NCBI RefSeq assembly: GCF_003202235.1
Contig: NZ_MASU01000021.1
Location: forward strand, 20,528 to 84,527
DNA: 64,000 nucleotides
Source of the DNA: Prauserella flavalba
Lineage (GTDB): Bacteria; Actinomycetota; Actinomycetes; Mycobacteriales; Pseudonocardiaceae
Direction of reading: 5' to 3'
A model generated the notes under the pieces. The model saw only the letters and a list, made by a program, of their open reading frames with translations. It made no database searches and was not told the origin of the DNA. The number at the start of each line of letters is the position of its first letter. Within the stretch, counting starts at the first letter, position 1. This document shows, in pieces, positions 34,744-41,340 of this stretch. The position numbers were made by a program, and so were the translations under genes.

Positions 34744-35505
34744 TCAGGCCATGGTCAGGCCACCACTGACCGACAGCGTCTGTCCGGTGATGAACCCGGC
34801 CCCGTCGCTGGCGAAGAACCGGACGGCGGCGGCGATGTCGGCCGGCTCGCCCAGACGGCGCATCGGGACCGCGCGGACCATGGCCTGCATCGTCGCCTCG
34901 GCCTTCTCTTGCTTCTCCAGGACGCTCTCCATCGCCGGGGTCCGCGTGGGCCCGGGGCAGACCGTGTTCGCGGTGACGCCGGCACGCGCGGACTCGCGCG
35001 CGATGGTCTTGGTGAACGCGATGATGCCGCCCTTCGCACCGGAGTAGACGGCCTCCATCGAGGACCCCACCCGGCCCGCGTCGGAGCCGATGTTGATGAT
35101 GCGACCGGCCTTGCGCTCGAGCATTCCCGGCAGCACCTGCCGGACGAACCGGAGCGCGGCCTTGAAGTTGACGTCGATGATCCGGTCCCAGAAAGTCTCC
35201 TCGGTGTCCACGAAGAGCAGGTGCTCATCGAAGCCCGCGTTGTTGACCAGGACGTGGATCGGTCCGACGGTCGTTGTGATCTCGTCCACGACGGCCGCGA
35301 CACGGGCGCTGCCGGTCACGTCGACCCGATGCGGCGACGCGGCCAGTCCGCGGTCCTGGAGGGCCTTGGCCACTTCGCTCGCCGTCGCCTCGTCACGGTC
35401 GACGATGGCGACGTGGAAGCCGTCCTCGGCCAGCGCCTCGGAGATCCCGCGGCCGATGCCCTGACCGCCACCGGTGACGATCGCAACTCGCTTGTCGGTA
35501 CCCAC
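34744..35505 (-). CDS. SDR family, BadH-like 2-hydroxycyclohexanecarboxyl-CoA dehydrogenase candidate
   Basis: 253 aa from GTG 35505, with AAGGAG eight bases upstream. Besides the SDR basics ('VTGGGQGIGRGISEAL', 'NNAGFDEHLLF', YSGAK), it has the stretch 'AGRIINIGSDAGRVGSSMEA' then VYSGAKGGIIAF and 'NTVCPGPTRT', ending 'GFITGQTLSVSGGLTMA'. This closely recalls BadH of Rhodopseudomonas palustris, which oxidises the ring hydroxyl before hydrolytic ring opening. BadI- and BadK-like genes in the same operon support the call. Assignment by similarity from memory; substrate unproven. Confidence 0.75.
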   Translation of the reverse strand: MGTDKRVAIVTGGGQGIGRGISEALAEDGFHVAIVDRDEATASEVAKALQDRGLAASPHRVDVTGSARVAAVVDEITTTVGPIHVLVNNAGFDEHLLFVDTEETFWDRIIDVNFKAALRFVRQVLPGMLERKAGRIINIGSDAGRVGSSMEAVYSGAKGGIIAFTKTIARESARAGVTANTVCPGPTRTPAMESVLEKQEKAEATMQAMVRAVPMRRLGEPADIAAAVRFFASDGAGFITGQTLSVSGGLTMA

Positions 35506-35536
35506 TGTCTTCACTCCTTGTTGATTTCGCGGGGCG

Positions 35537-36292
35537 CTAGCCCAGGTCGACCTTCGTCGCTCCCCCATCGACAGACAGGGTTTCGCCGGTGATCCATGCC
35601 GCGTGGTCCGAGAGCAGGAAGCAGACCGCGGGTGCGACATCCTCCGGGGTCCCGAAACGGCGCATCGGGTAGCGCGTGAGCAACTCGTCCTCGTGTCCAC
35701 TGGTTCTCGCCTCCGAGAACCGGGTCTTGATGATCGCCGGAGCGACCGCGTTGACGCGCACACGTGGTGCGAGCTCGAAAGCGAGCTGCATGGTCATGTG
35801 CCCGATCGCCGCCTTGGACATGGCGTAGACACCGAGGTTCTCGGCGGTGTGCCTTGCGGCCACGGACGTCACGTTGACCACGGCGCCGCCGGCCTCGGCC
35901 AGCCCGTTGCGGCAGGCGCTCTGGATCATCGACAGGCAGCCGACCACGTTGATCTCGAAGGTCTTGAGCACCACCGGCGCGGAGGCATCGACCAGCGGGC
36001 CGTAGAACGGGCTCGCACCGACGTTGTTGACCAGGAAGTCCAGCGTTCCGAAGCGCTCGCGGACCTTCGACGTCACCGCGTCCGCCGCCTCGGCGTCTCG
36101 CACGTCGGCCTGGACCAGCAGCAGACGGTCACTTCCGAGCTCCCGTTCGGCCTCCGCGAGCGACTCGGTCTTGCGCGCCGTGATGGCGACGTTGGCACCG
36201 CGGCCGTGAAGCTCTCGCGCGATCTCGAACCCGATCCCCCGAGTCCCGCCGGTGACGATGGCCGTGCGTCCGTCGAACTGTGTCTGGTTCAT
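35537..36292 (-). CDS. SDR family oxidoreductase
   Basis: 251 aa from ATG 36292, with AGGAG six bases upstream. 'VTGGTRGIGFEIARELHGRG', 'NNVGASPFYGPLVDAS' (NNxG), Ser in 'NVTSVAARHT', YxxxK in 'GVYAMSKAAIGHM', 'GETLSVDGGATKVDLG'. The third SDR of this operon. It may handle the opposite stereoisomer or a later hydroxyacyl-CoA. It follows a 24-codon ORF coupled to it by ATGA. Confidence 0.87.
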   Translation of the reverse strand: MNQTQFDGRTAIVTGGTRGIGFEIARELHGRGANVAITARKTESLAEAERELGSDRLLLVQADVRDAEAADAVTSKVRERFGTLDFLVNNVGASPFYGPLVDASAPVVLKTFEINVVGCLSMIQSACRNGLAEAGGAVVNVTSVAARHTAENLGVYAMSKAAIGHMTMQLAFELAPRVRVNAVAPAIIKTRFSEARTSGHEDELLTRYPMRRFGTPEDVAPAVCFLLSDHAAWITGETLSVDGGATKVDLG

Positions 36293-36363
36293 GGGCGCTC
36301 CTGTGTCTTGCGGGACACCCGCACGCGGTCGCGACGACGACTCGCTTCGCAATTTTCGGTCAT
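36289..36363 (-). CDS. Possible 24-aa coupling peptide between kinase-like gene and SDR
   Basis: The gap between the phosphotransferase-like gene and the SDR is filled by an open frame of 24 codons (MTENCEASRR...KTQERP). Its ATG overlaps the upstream stop (ATGA, 36360-36363) and its TGA overlaps the SDR start (ATGA, 36289-36292). No homology is recognised; it may serve only to carry ribosomes across the gap, or be chance. Confidence 0.3.
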   Translation of the reverse strand: MTENCEASRRRDRVRVSRKTQERP

Positions 36364-37439
36364 CGTCGCTCCAACGTCCGTCGTGATTGATCGAGAAGCG
36401 GCGCGATGAGATCCCCGACCGTCTCAAAGCCCTCGGGCGTGTTGCCTTCCAGGAAACGCCGGTGGATGCGACCGCGGAGGACCGCGAGCTTGAGATAGCC
36501 GAAGGCGGCGTACCACGAGAGCCCAGCGGGTTCGGTGCCGGTGCGCGTCGCATAGCGTTCGCTCAGCTCGCCGAACTCCGGGAAGCCGAGGGCCGGGTCG
36601 ATGCCCTTCCGCATCCCGTCACCGCCGGGGTTGTCGACTCCCTCCCAGTAGCACTGGAGGAGCCCGAGGTCGGTGAGCGGGTCGCCGAGGGTGGCCATCT
36701 CCCAGTCGAGGACGGCGACGATGCGCCCGTCCCCGGACACCAGCACGTTGTCGAGACGGTAGTCGCCGTGCACGATCGCGGAGCCCTGACTCTCCGGCAT
36801 CCCGGTGCGCAGACGCTCCACCAGCGTCTCGACACCGGCGAAGCCGGCGAGCACGTCCTCGGCCTGACCGGTCCAGCGGGCGACCTGCCGCTGGAGGAAT
36901 CCGGCCGGACGACCGAAGTGACCGAGTCCGACAGCCTCGGGATCGACGCCGTGCAGAGCGGCGAGCACGTCCACCAGCTCAAACGACACGTCGTGAGCGC
37001 GTTCGGCCCCCAGCAGCGCGGTCTGCGCCGTGGTGCGGAAGACCGTGCCCTCGACGAAGGCCGACAGGTGGAACGCGGCGCCGATGACCGACGGATCCTC
37101 GCAGTAGTGCAGCACCTCCGGCACGGGAACATCACTGGCCGCCAGTGCGCCCATGACGCGGTACTCGCGGCCCATGTCGTGGGAGGCGGACGGCCGCTCC
37201 CCCAGCGGCGGCCGCCGCAGGACCCACCGCCCGGCGCCAGCCCCCAGCTCGAACGTCAGGTTGGAGTGCCCTCCGGCGAGCAGCATCGCGGTGAGCTCGC
37301 CCGACACAAGCCCCGGGACGGTTCTGTCGAGATAGGACCGCAGCGCACGAAGGTCGAGCCCGGGAGGCGACTCATCGTGTCCGGACGCGCCCTGTGGTGG
37401 CGCCGTTGCCATTGTGTCGTTCATCGTCCATCCGTTCAC
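36360..37439 (-). CDS. Phosphotransferase family protein (APH/ACAD10-11 kinase-domain-like)
   Basis: 359 aa from GTG 37439, which overlaps the crotonase stop (GTGA, 37436-37439); ATG 37424 is an alternative start. Aminoglycoside-phosphotransferase fold: 'LLAGGHSNLTFELGAGAGRW' (nucleotide loop), Brenner-type 'IVHGDYRLDNVLVSGDGRIV' (catalytic Asp) and 'AVLDWEMATLGDPLTDLGLL' (metal Asp). This is the subgroup often paired with acyl-CoA dehydrogenases in actinobacteria and fused to them in ACAD10/11, where 4-hydroxyacyl-CoAs are phosphorylated and dephosphorylated. The ACAD11-like gene at 39838-41079 could be the partner. Confidence 0.85.
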   Translation of the reverse strand: MNGWTMNDTMATAPPQGASGHDESPPGLDLRALRSYLDRTVPGLVSGELTAMLLAGGHSNLTFELGAGAGRWVLRRPPLGERPSASHDMGREYRVMGALAASDVPVPEVLHYCEDPSVIGAAFHLSAFVEGTVFRTTAQTALLGAERAHDVSFELVDVLAALHGVDPEAVGLGHFGRPAGFLQRQVARWTGQAEDVLAGFAGVETLVERLRTGMPESQGSAIVHGDYRLDNVLVSGDGRIVAVLDWEMATLGDPLTDLGLLQCYWEGVDNPGGDGMRKGIDPALGFPEFGELSERYATRTGTEPAGLSWYAAFGYLKLAVLRGRIHRRFLEGNTPEGFETVGDLIAPLLDQSRRTLERR

Positions 37440-38224
37440 TGAAACCGCGGCGGCCGCTTCTCGAGGAACGCCCGCATGCCCTCGCGTGCGTCCGGCCCGT
37501 CGAAGAGCGCCTCGACACGCGACACCTCGCCCGCCAGGCCCTCGGCGAGCGGGACCTCGAAGCTGGCGTCGACCAGCTGGATCACGTCCGTCAGCGCGGG
37601 AATCGACAGCCCTGCCATACGCGTCGCGAGGCTGACGGCCTGTGCCTCGGCCTGGCCCGTCTCCGCGACGCGGTCGACCAGTCCCAGCTCGAGGGCTTCG
37701 TCCGCGTCGAGGAGCCGGGCGGTCAGCATCAGCTCGAGAGCGCGCCCGCGCCCGACGTACTTCGGGAGACGCTGGGTGGCGCCCGCACTCGGGATCAGAC
37801 CGATCTTGGCTTCGGGAAGCCCCAGCTTGCCACCCCGAGCGGCAACGCGAAGATCGCACGCCAGCGCGAGTTCCAAGCCGCCGCCGAGCGCGCTTCCCTC
37901 GATCGCCGCGATCGTCGGCCGGTCGAGTGCCGCGACGCGCTCGACGGTCGAGCGAAGCCTCCGTCCGTACGCCATGAAGCCGTCGCGGTCCACGTCGACC
38001 ATCGTCTTGATGTCCGCACCGGCCGCGAAGAAACCGTCCACACCGGACGCGATCACGATGACGCGGGCACCGTCCTTCTCCGCGACGTCGAGCGCCTCGT
38101 CCAGGCCGTCGAGCAGCTGAGGCGCGAGCGCGTTGACGGGAGGGTTCTCCATCCGGATGACGAAGACGCCGTCCCCGCCTGCGGATGCGCTCACCGCCGT
38201 GGATGTGACCTCCGGGCTCACCAT
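37436..38224 (-). CDS. Enoyl-CoA hydratase (BadK-like candidate)
   Basis: 262 aa from ATG 38224. Crotonase motifs: 'FFAAGADIKTMVDVD', 'EGSALGGGLELALACDLRVA' (first catalytic Glu region) and 'LPEAKIGLIPSAGATQRLPK' (second Glu), so it is a competent hydratase. In the Bad route BadK hydrates cyclohex-1-ene-1-carboxyl-CoA; the adjacent BadI-like gene 10 bases upstream supports that role, but a general enoyl-CoA hydratase role is equally possible. Confidence 0.85.
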   Translation of the reverse strand: MVSPEVTSTAVSASAGGDGVFVIRMENPPVNALAPQLLDGLDEALDVAEKDGARVIVIASGVDGFFAAGADIKTMVDVDRDGFMAYGRRLRSTVERVAALDRPTIAAIEGSALGGGLELALACDLRVAARGGKLGLPEAKIGLIPSAGATQRLPKYVGRGRALELMLTARLLDADEALELGLVDRVAETGQAEAQAVSLATRMAGLSIPALTDVIQLVDASFEVPLAEGLAGEVSRVEALFDGPDAREGMRAFLEKRPPRFQ

Positions 38225-38234
38225 GACCCTCCCG

Positions 38235-39020
38235 TCACAGGTACTGCGCGAAGTCGGGCTTGCGCTTCTCGGAGAAGGCGCGGGCCCCTTCCATCGCCTC
38301 GTCGGAGTTCGCGAACGTGTCGAGCCCCACCTCCGACAGCAGTGCGATGCCGGCCTGGTGCTCGGTGTCGGCGTTGAAGGCCTTCTTGAGGAAGCGGAGT
38401 GCGGTCGGGCTGTAGTCGGCCATCGTGTTCACCCACTCCTTGGCGGCGGGGATGAGCTCCTCCTTGGGCACGACCTTGTTCACCAGACCCCAGTTCAGCG
38501 CGTCCTGGGCGGTGTACTTGTCCAGCAGGAACCAGATCTCGCGGGCGCGCTTCTCGCCGACGACCCGGGCGAGATACGACGCGCCGAAGCCACCGTCGAA
38601 CGAGCCCACGCGCGGGCCGCTCTGGGCGAAGGTGGCGTGCTCGGCCGCGATCGACAGGTCGCAGATGACGTGCAGGACGTGCCCACCGCCGATCGCGATG
38701 CCGTTCACCGCGGCGATCACCGGCACCGGGACATCGCGGATCAGTCGCTGCAGGTACGTGCCTTCGAACAGACCGTTGGACGTCGGGCCGTAGTCGCCGG
38801 TCTCCGCCCGCTGCTTCACATCGCCACCCACGCAGAAGGCGCGGTCGCCTGCGCCGGTCAGGACGATCCCACGCACCGACTTGTCCGCCCAAGCCCGCTT
38901 GAAGGCGTGGATGAGCTCCTCCGTCGTCTTGGCGCGGAAGGCGTTCATCCTGTCCGGCCGGTTGATCGTGAGGACAGCGGCCGGGCCGTCGACTTCGTAG
39001 GAGATGTCCTCGTAGTCCAT
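38235..39020 (-). CDS. BadI-like 2-ketocyclohexanecarboxyl-CoA hydrolase / MenB-family crotonase
   Basis: 261 aa from ATG 39020. MenB/BadI subgroup signatures: 'YEDISYEVDGPAAVLTINRP', 'GAGDRAFCVGGDVKQRAETG', '[20 protein letters not shown]', 'FAQSGPRVGSFDGGFGASYL' and 'AREIWFLLDKYTAQDALNWG'. BadI adds water to the ring ketone and opens it to pimeloyl-CoA. A MenB role (menaquinone synthesis) is less likely, as the context is catabolic and no men genes are near. First gene of a roughly 10-kb operon running to 28643. Confidence 0.8.
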   Translation of the reverse strand: MDYEDISYEVDGPAAVLTINRPDRMNAFRAKTTEELIHAFKRAWADKSVRGIVLTGAGDRAFCVGGDVKQRAETGDYGPTSNGLFEGTYLQRLIRDVPVPVIAAVNGIAIGGGHVLHVICDLSIAAEHATFAQSGPRVGSFDGGFGASYLARVVGEKRAREIWFLLDKYTAQDALNWGLVNKVVPKEELIPAAKEWVNTMADYSPTALRFLKKAFNADTEHQAGIALLSEVGLDTFANSDEAMEGARAFSEKRKPDFAQYL

Positions 39021-39122
39021 GTTCGCTACTACCTTTCTAATGGTCGAATGGTATGAGCATATATACCGCTAGGGGGCGAGACAAGAGGTTCCGCAGCCCT
39101 TCGGCGACCGCTGACGCGTGTC
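39021..39122 (-). promoter_or_regulatory. Probable promoter region of the badI-like operon
   Basis: This 102-base gap is unusually AT-rich near its centre. The minus strand has TATATATGCTCATACCATTC, with a direct repeat ACCATTCGACCAT resembling half-sites of the GntR operator, but no clear palindrome. The TATATAT could be a -10 region. Confidence 0.4.
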
Positions 39123-39806
39123 TCATCGCAGGACCACCGGCTTCACGTGGAGGGCAGCCGCGACGGCAACGTCTCCGCGACACAGCAGTGCCCAGGTCGC
39201 CGCATCCGCGTACGCGGCACGCAGAGCGGGGAGGTCCTCCCACCACAGTTCGTCGACGGCGTCGTACGCCGGGCGTGCCGTGCCGACCGGCCAGCCGGTG
39301 ACGGTGTTCTGGACGTACCGGCACAATCCCGGAACGCGCTTCAGCTCTGTCGGCGAACCGAACCAGGCTTCCTGGAACTGCCGCGACGCGGTACGGGCCC
39401 GCCTCCTCGCCAGCAGGACGGTCTTCACCCGGCCCTCCGACCGAGTCAGGACCGCGGTCTCCTCCACGCGCAGGTAGTCGTGGCGAGTGACGTCCATGAA
39501 GGTGGGCTCGTCGCGCCGGGCTCCCTCGAGGTAGGCCGGGTCGGCGTGCAGTCCACCGGTGCCGTCTTCGGGGCCCGCATCGTCGAGCCAGGCTTCACTG
39601 ATCCCATCCAGCACCGGCGGCTCCACGGGCGAGAAGGGCCAGGGCTGCACGTGGTTCTGCACGTAATGGCGCAGGCCCGGAATGCGGAGCGCGAGCGGGC
39701 CGTGCACCGTGCGCCAATGAGCCGAGAACGCCGCCTGGGACAAGCCCGGGCGGCGCACGATCAGCGCGAACAGCTTGCGCCCGCTGGGAGTTCTTGCTTC
39801 AACCAT
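39123..39806 (-). CDS. EthD domain-containing protein (tandem dimeric alpha-beta barrel)
   Basis: 227 aa from ATG 39806, with AAGGGA upstream. Two EthD-like halves are visible: residues about 10-110 ('KLFALIVRRPGLSQAAFSAH', 'GLRHYVQNHVQPWPFSPVE') and about 125-225 ('KTVLLARRRARTASRQFQEA', 'LCRYVQNTVTGWPVGTARP'). The repeated 'YVQN' strand marks the duplication. EthD proteins are small accessory or heme/monooxygenase-related proteins in catabolic clusters; function here is unknown. Co-transcribed after the ACAD11-like dehydrogenase. Confidence 0.75.
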   Translation of the reverse strand: MVEARTPSGRKLFALIVRRPGLSQAAFSAHWRTVHGPLALRIPGLRHYVQNHVQPWPFSPVEPPVLDGISEAWLDDAGPEDGTGGLHADPAYLEGARRDEPTFMDVTRHDYLRVEETAVLTRSEGRVKTVLLARRRARTASRQFQEAWFGSPTELKRVPGLCRYVQNTVTGWPVGTARPAYDAVDELWWEDLPALRAAYADAATWALLCRGDVAVAAALHVKPVVLR

Positions 39807-39837
39807 CGATTTCCCTTCCGCGCAAGCCGCGACGGTG

Positions 39838-41079
39838 CTATCCCCTGCTCGGACCGCTGAGGCGAAAGTTCGGGTCGTGCTTGCGGATCTCGCGGCGGGC
39901 GATGGACATCTTGTGGACCTCGTCAGGTCCGTCGGCGAGGCGAAGGGTCCGCATCTTGGCGTACATGTAGGCCAGCGGAGTGAACTGCGTGACGCCGGCA
40001 GCTCCGTGCACCTGGACGGCGCGGTCGACGACCTCGAAGCAGATCTCCGGAATCGCCACCTTGATCCCGCCAATCTCGGTCGCCGCCTCCTTGTTCCCGA
40101 CCGTGTCCATGAGATGCGCGGCATGCAGGACGTACTGGCGCGCCATGTCGATGTTGATCCGGGACTCGGCGATCCACTGCTGGATCGTCCCCTTGTGAGC
40201 GAGCGTGGAGCCGAACGTGCGGCGCCGCAGGGAGCGGGTGATCATGAGCTCCAGCGCACGCTCCGCCACCCCGATCGCACGCATGCAGTGGTGGATCCTG
40301 CCCGGGCCGAGCCGGGCCTGGGCGATGGCGAAACCTCCGCCCTCCTCGCCGAGCAGGTTGTCGACCGGCACCCGGACCTCGCGGAAGATCACCTCGGGAT
40401 GACCGCCGCGCTCCTGGTATCCGAAGACCGTCGGCAGCGCGCCGAACTCGATCCCGGGCGTGTCCAAGGGCACGGCGAGCATGGAATGCTGCCGGTGCCG
40501 CGGAGCGTCCGGGTTGCTCCGCCCCATCACCACCAGGAGCTTGCACCGCTGGGCCTTGGCACCCGAGCTGAACCACTTCCGACCGTCGAGAACGTAGTGG
40601 TCCCCGTCCCGGGTGATTCGAAGATCGATGTTGGTCGCGTCCGACGACGCGGCGTCGGGCTCGGACATCGAGTAGGCACTGCGGATCTCACCGCTGAGCA
40701 GCGGCCCGAGCCAGCGGCCCTTGACCGCCGGGGTGGCGTACTGGTTGAGGATCTCGATGTTGCCCGAGTCCGGTGGCTGGCAGTTGAACACCTCGGAGGC
40801 GAACCACACTTTGCCGAGCTGCTCCGAGATCGGCGCGTAGTCGACGTTCGACAGACGCGTGCCCGGCTGGCCGGGCTCGAGCTCGGGCAGGAAGAGGTTC
40901 CACAGCCCTTCGGCGGCGGCCTTCGCCTTCAACTCGTCGACGACGGGCGGATGACCGAACGGCCCGACCTCCTCGAGCTCTTCGTAGTAGCGACCTTCAC
41001 TCGGATAGATGTGCTGGTCCATGAAGCGCTGGGCGGACTCGAGGACCCGCCGGCCCTCGGCACTGAATTCGTAAGGCAT
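39838..41079 (-). CDS. Acyl-CoA dehydrogenase, ACAD11-like
   Basis: 413 aa from ATG 41079, with AAGGA seven bases upstream. 'SAYSMSEPDAASSDATNIDL' (FAD/substrate loop), 'ITRDGDHYVLDGRKWFSSGA', 'LGPGRIHHCMRAIGVAERAL', 'GIKVAIPEICFEVVDRAVQV' then HGAAGVTQFTPLA. This subgroup matches the dehydrogenase half of ACAD10/11, acting on (4-hydroxy- or branched) acyl-CoAs. Its split kinase partner may be 36360-37439. It is divergent from the ligase at 41341, across a regulatory region with two GntR-type sites. Confidence 0.88.
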   Translation of the reverse strand: MPYEFSAEGRRVLESAQRFMDQHIYPSEGRYYEELEEVGPFGHPPVVDELKAKAAAEGLWNLFLPELEPGQPGTRLSNVDYAPISEQLGKVWFASEVFNCQPPDSGNIEILNQYATPAVKGRWLGPLLSGEIRSAYSMSEPDAASSDATNIDLRITRDGDHYVLDGRKWFSSGAKAQRCKLLVVMGRSNPDAPRHRQHSMLAVPLDTPGIEFGALPTVFGYQERGGHPEVIFREVRVPVDNLLGEEGGGFAIAQARLGPGRIHHCMRAIGVAERALELMITRSLRRRTFGSTLAHKGTIQQWIAESRINIDMARQYVLHAAHLMDTVGNKEAATEIGGIKVAIPEICFEVVDRAVQVHGAAGVTQFTPLAYMYAKMRTLRLADGPDEVHKMSIARREIRKHDPNFRLSGPSRG

Positions 41080-41197
41080 CGAGCATCCTTGCCGTCGATC
41101 TGCTGTTGAGCTGGGCGTTGCGGGTCTCGAGCGTCCCGGCGTGCCGCCTGCCGGGGCATCGGTCACCACCGCGAAGAGCGACCTCAGACTAGGCCGG

Positions 41198-41229
41198 TTT
41201 GGTTGACTGAGCAATATGCTCAGACCAAA
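41198..41229. promoter_or_regulatory. GntR/FadR operator, site C, within an extended imperfect palindrome
   Basis: On the minus strand TTTGGTCTGAGCA (41217-41229) matches 12 of 13 bases of site A. It forms one arm of a longer dyad: TTTGGT-TGA-CTGAGCA, then ATA, then TGCTCAG-ACCAAA. It would control the acyl-CoA dehydrogenase/EthD operon, and perhaps both divergent operons. Confidence 0.55.
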
Positions 41230-41272
41230 CTACAAGCGCGCATCGAAACCAACTGGCCATTGCCATTGCGAG

Positions 41273-41285
41273 TTCGGTCTGACCA
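41273..41285. promoter_or_regulatory. GntR/FadR operator, site D
   Basis: TTCGGTCTGACCA contains the palindromic core GGTCTGACC of site A. It lies 56 bases before the GTG start of the acyl-CoA synthetase at 41341 and about 45 bases from site C, allowing two dimers to bind in the divergent promoter region. Confidence 0.65.
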
Positions 41286-41340
41286 TACTGAGGCGCTTCC
41301 TTCGGGAGGGAACGCCGACACGAGAGGCGGGCGATCAACC

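Noticed and set aside
38235..39020. MenB (naphthoyl-CoA synthase) for menaquinone biosynthesis
   Set aside because: The sequence type fits MenB as well as BadI, but no men genes are nearby, and the gene begins a catabolic operon with BadK- and BadH-like genes.
39037..39126. 29-codon minus-strand ORF whose ATG overlaps the EthD stop
   Set aside because: It runs through the AT-rich promoter-like gap before the badI-like gene, has no coupling at its end and no visible homology; a chance ATGA is the simpler reading.
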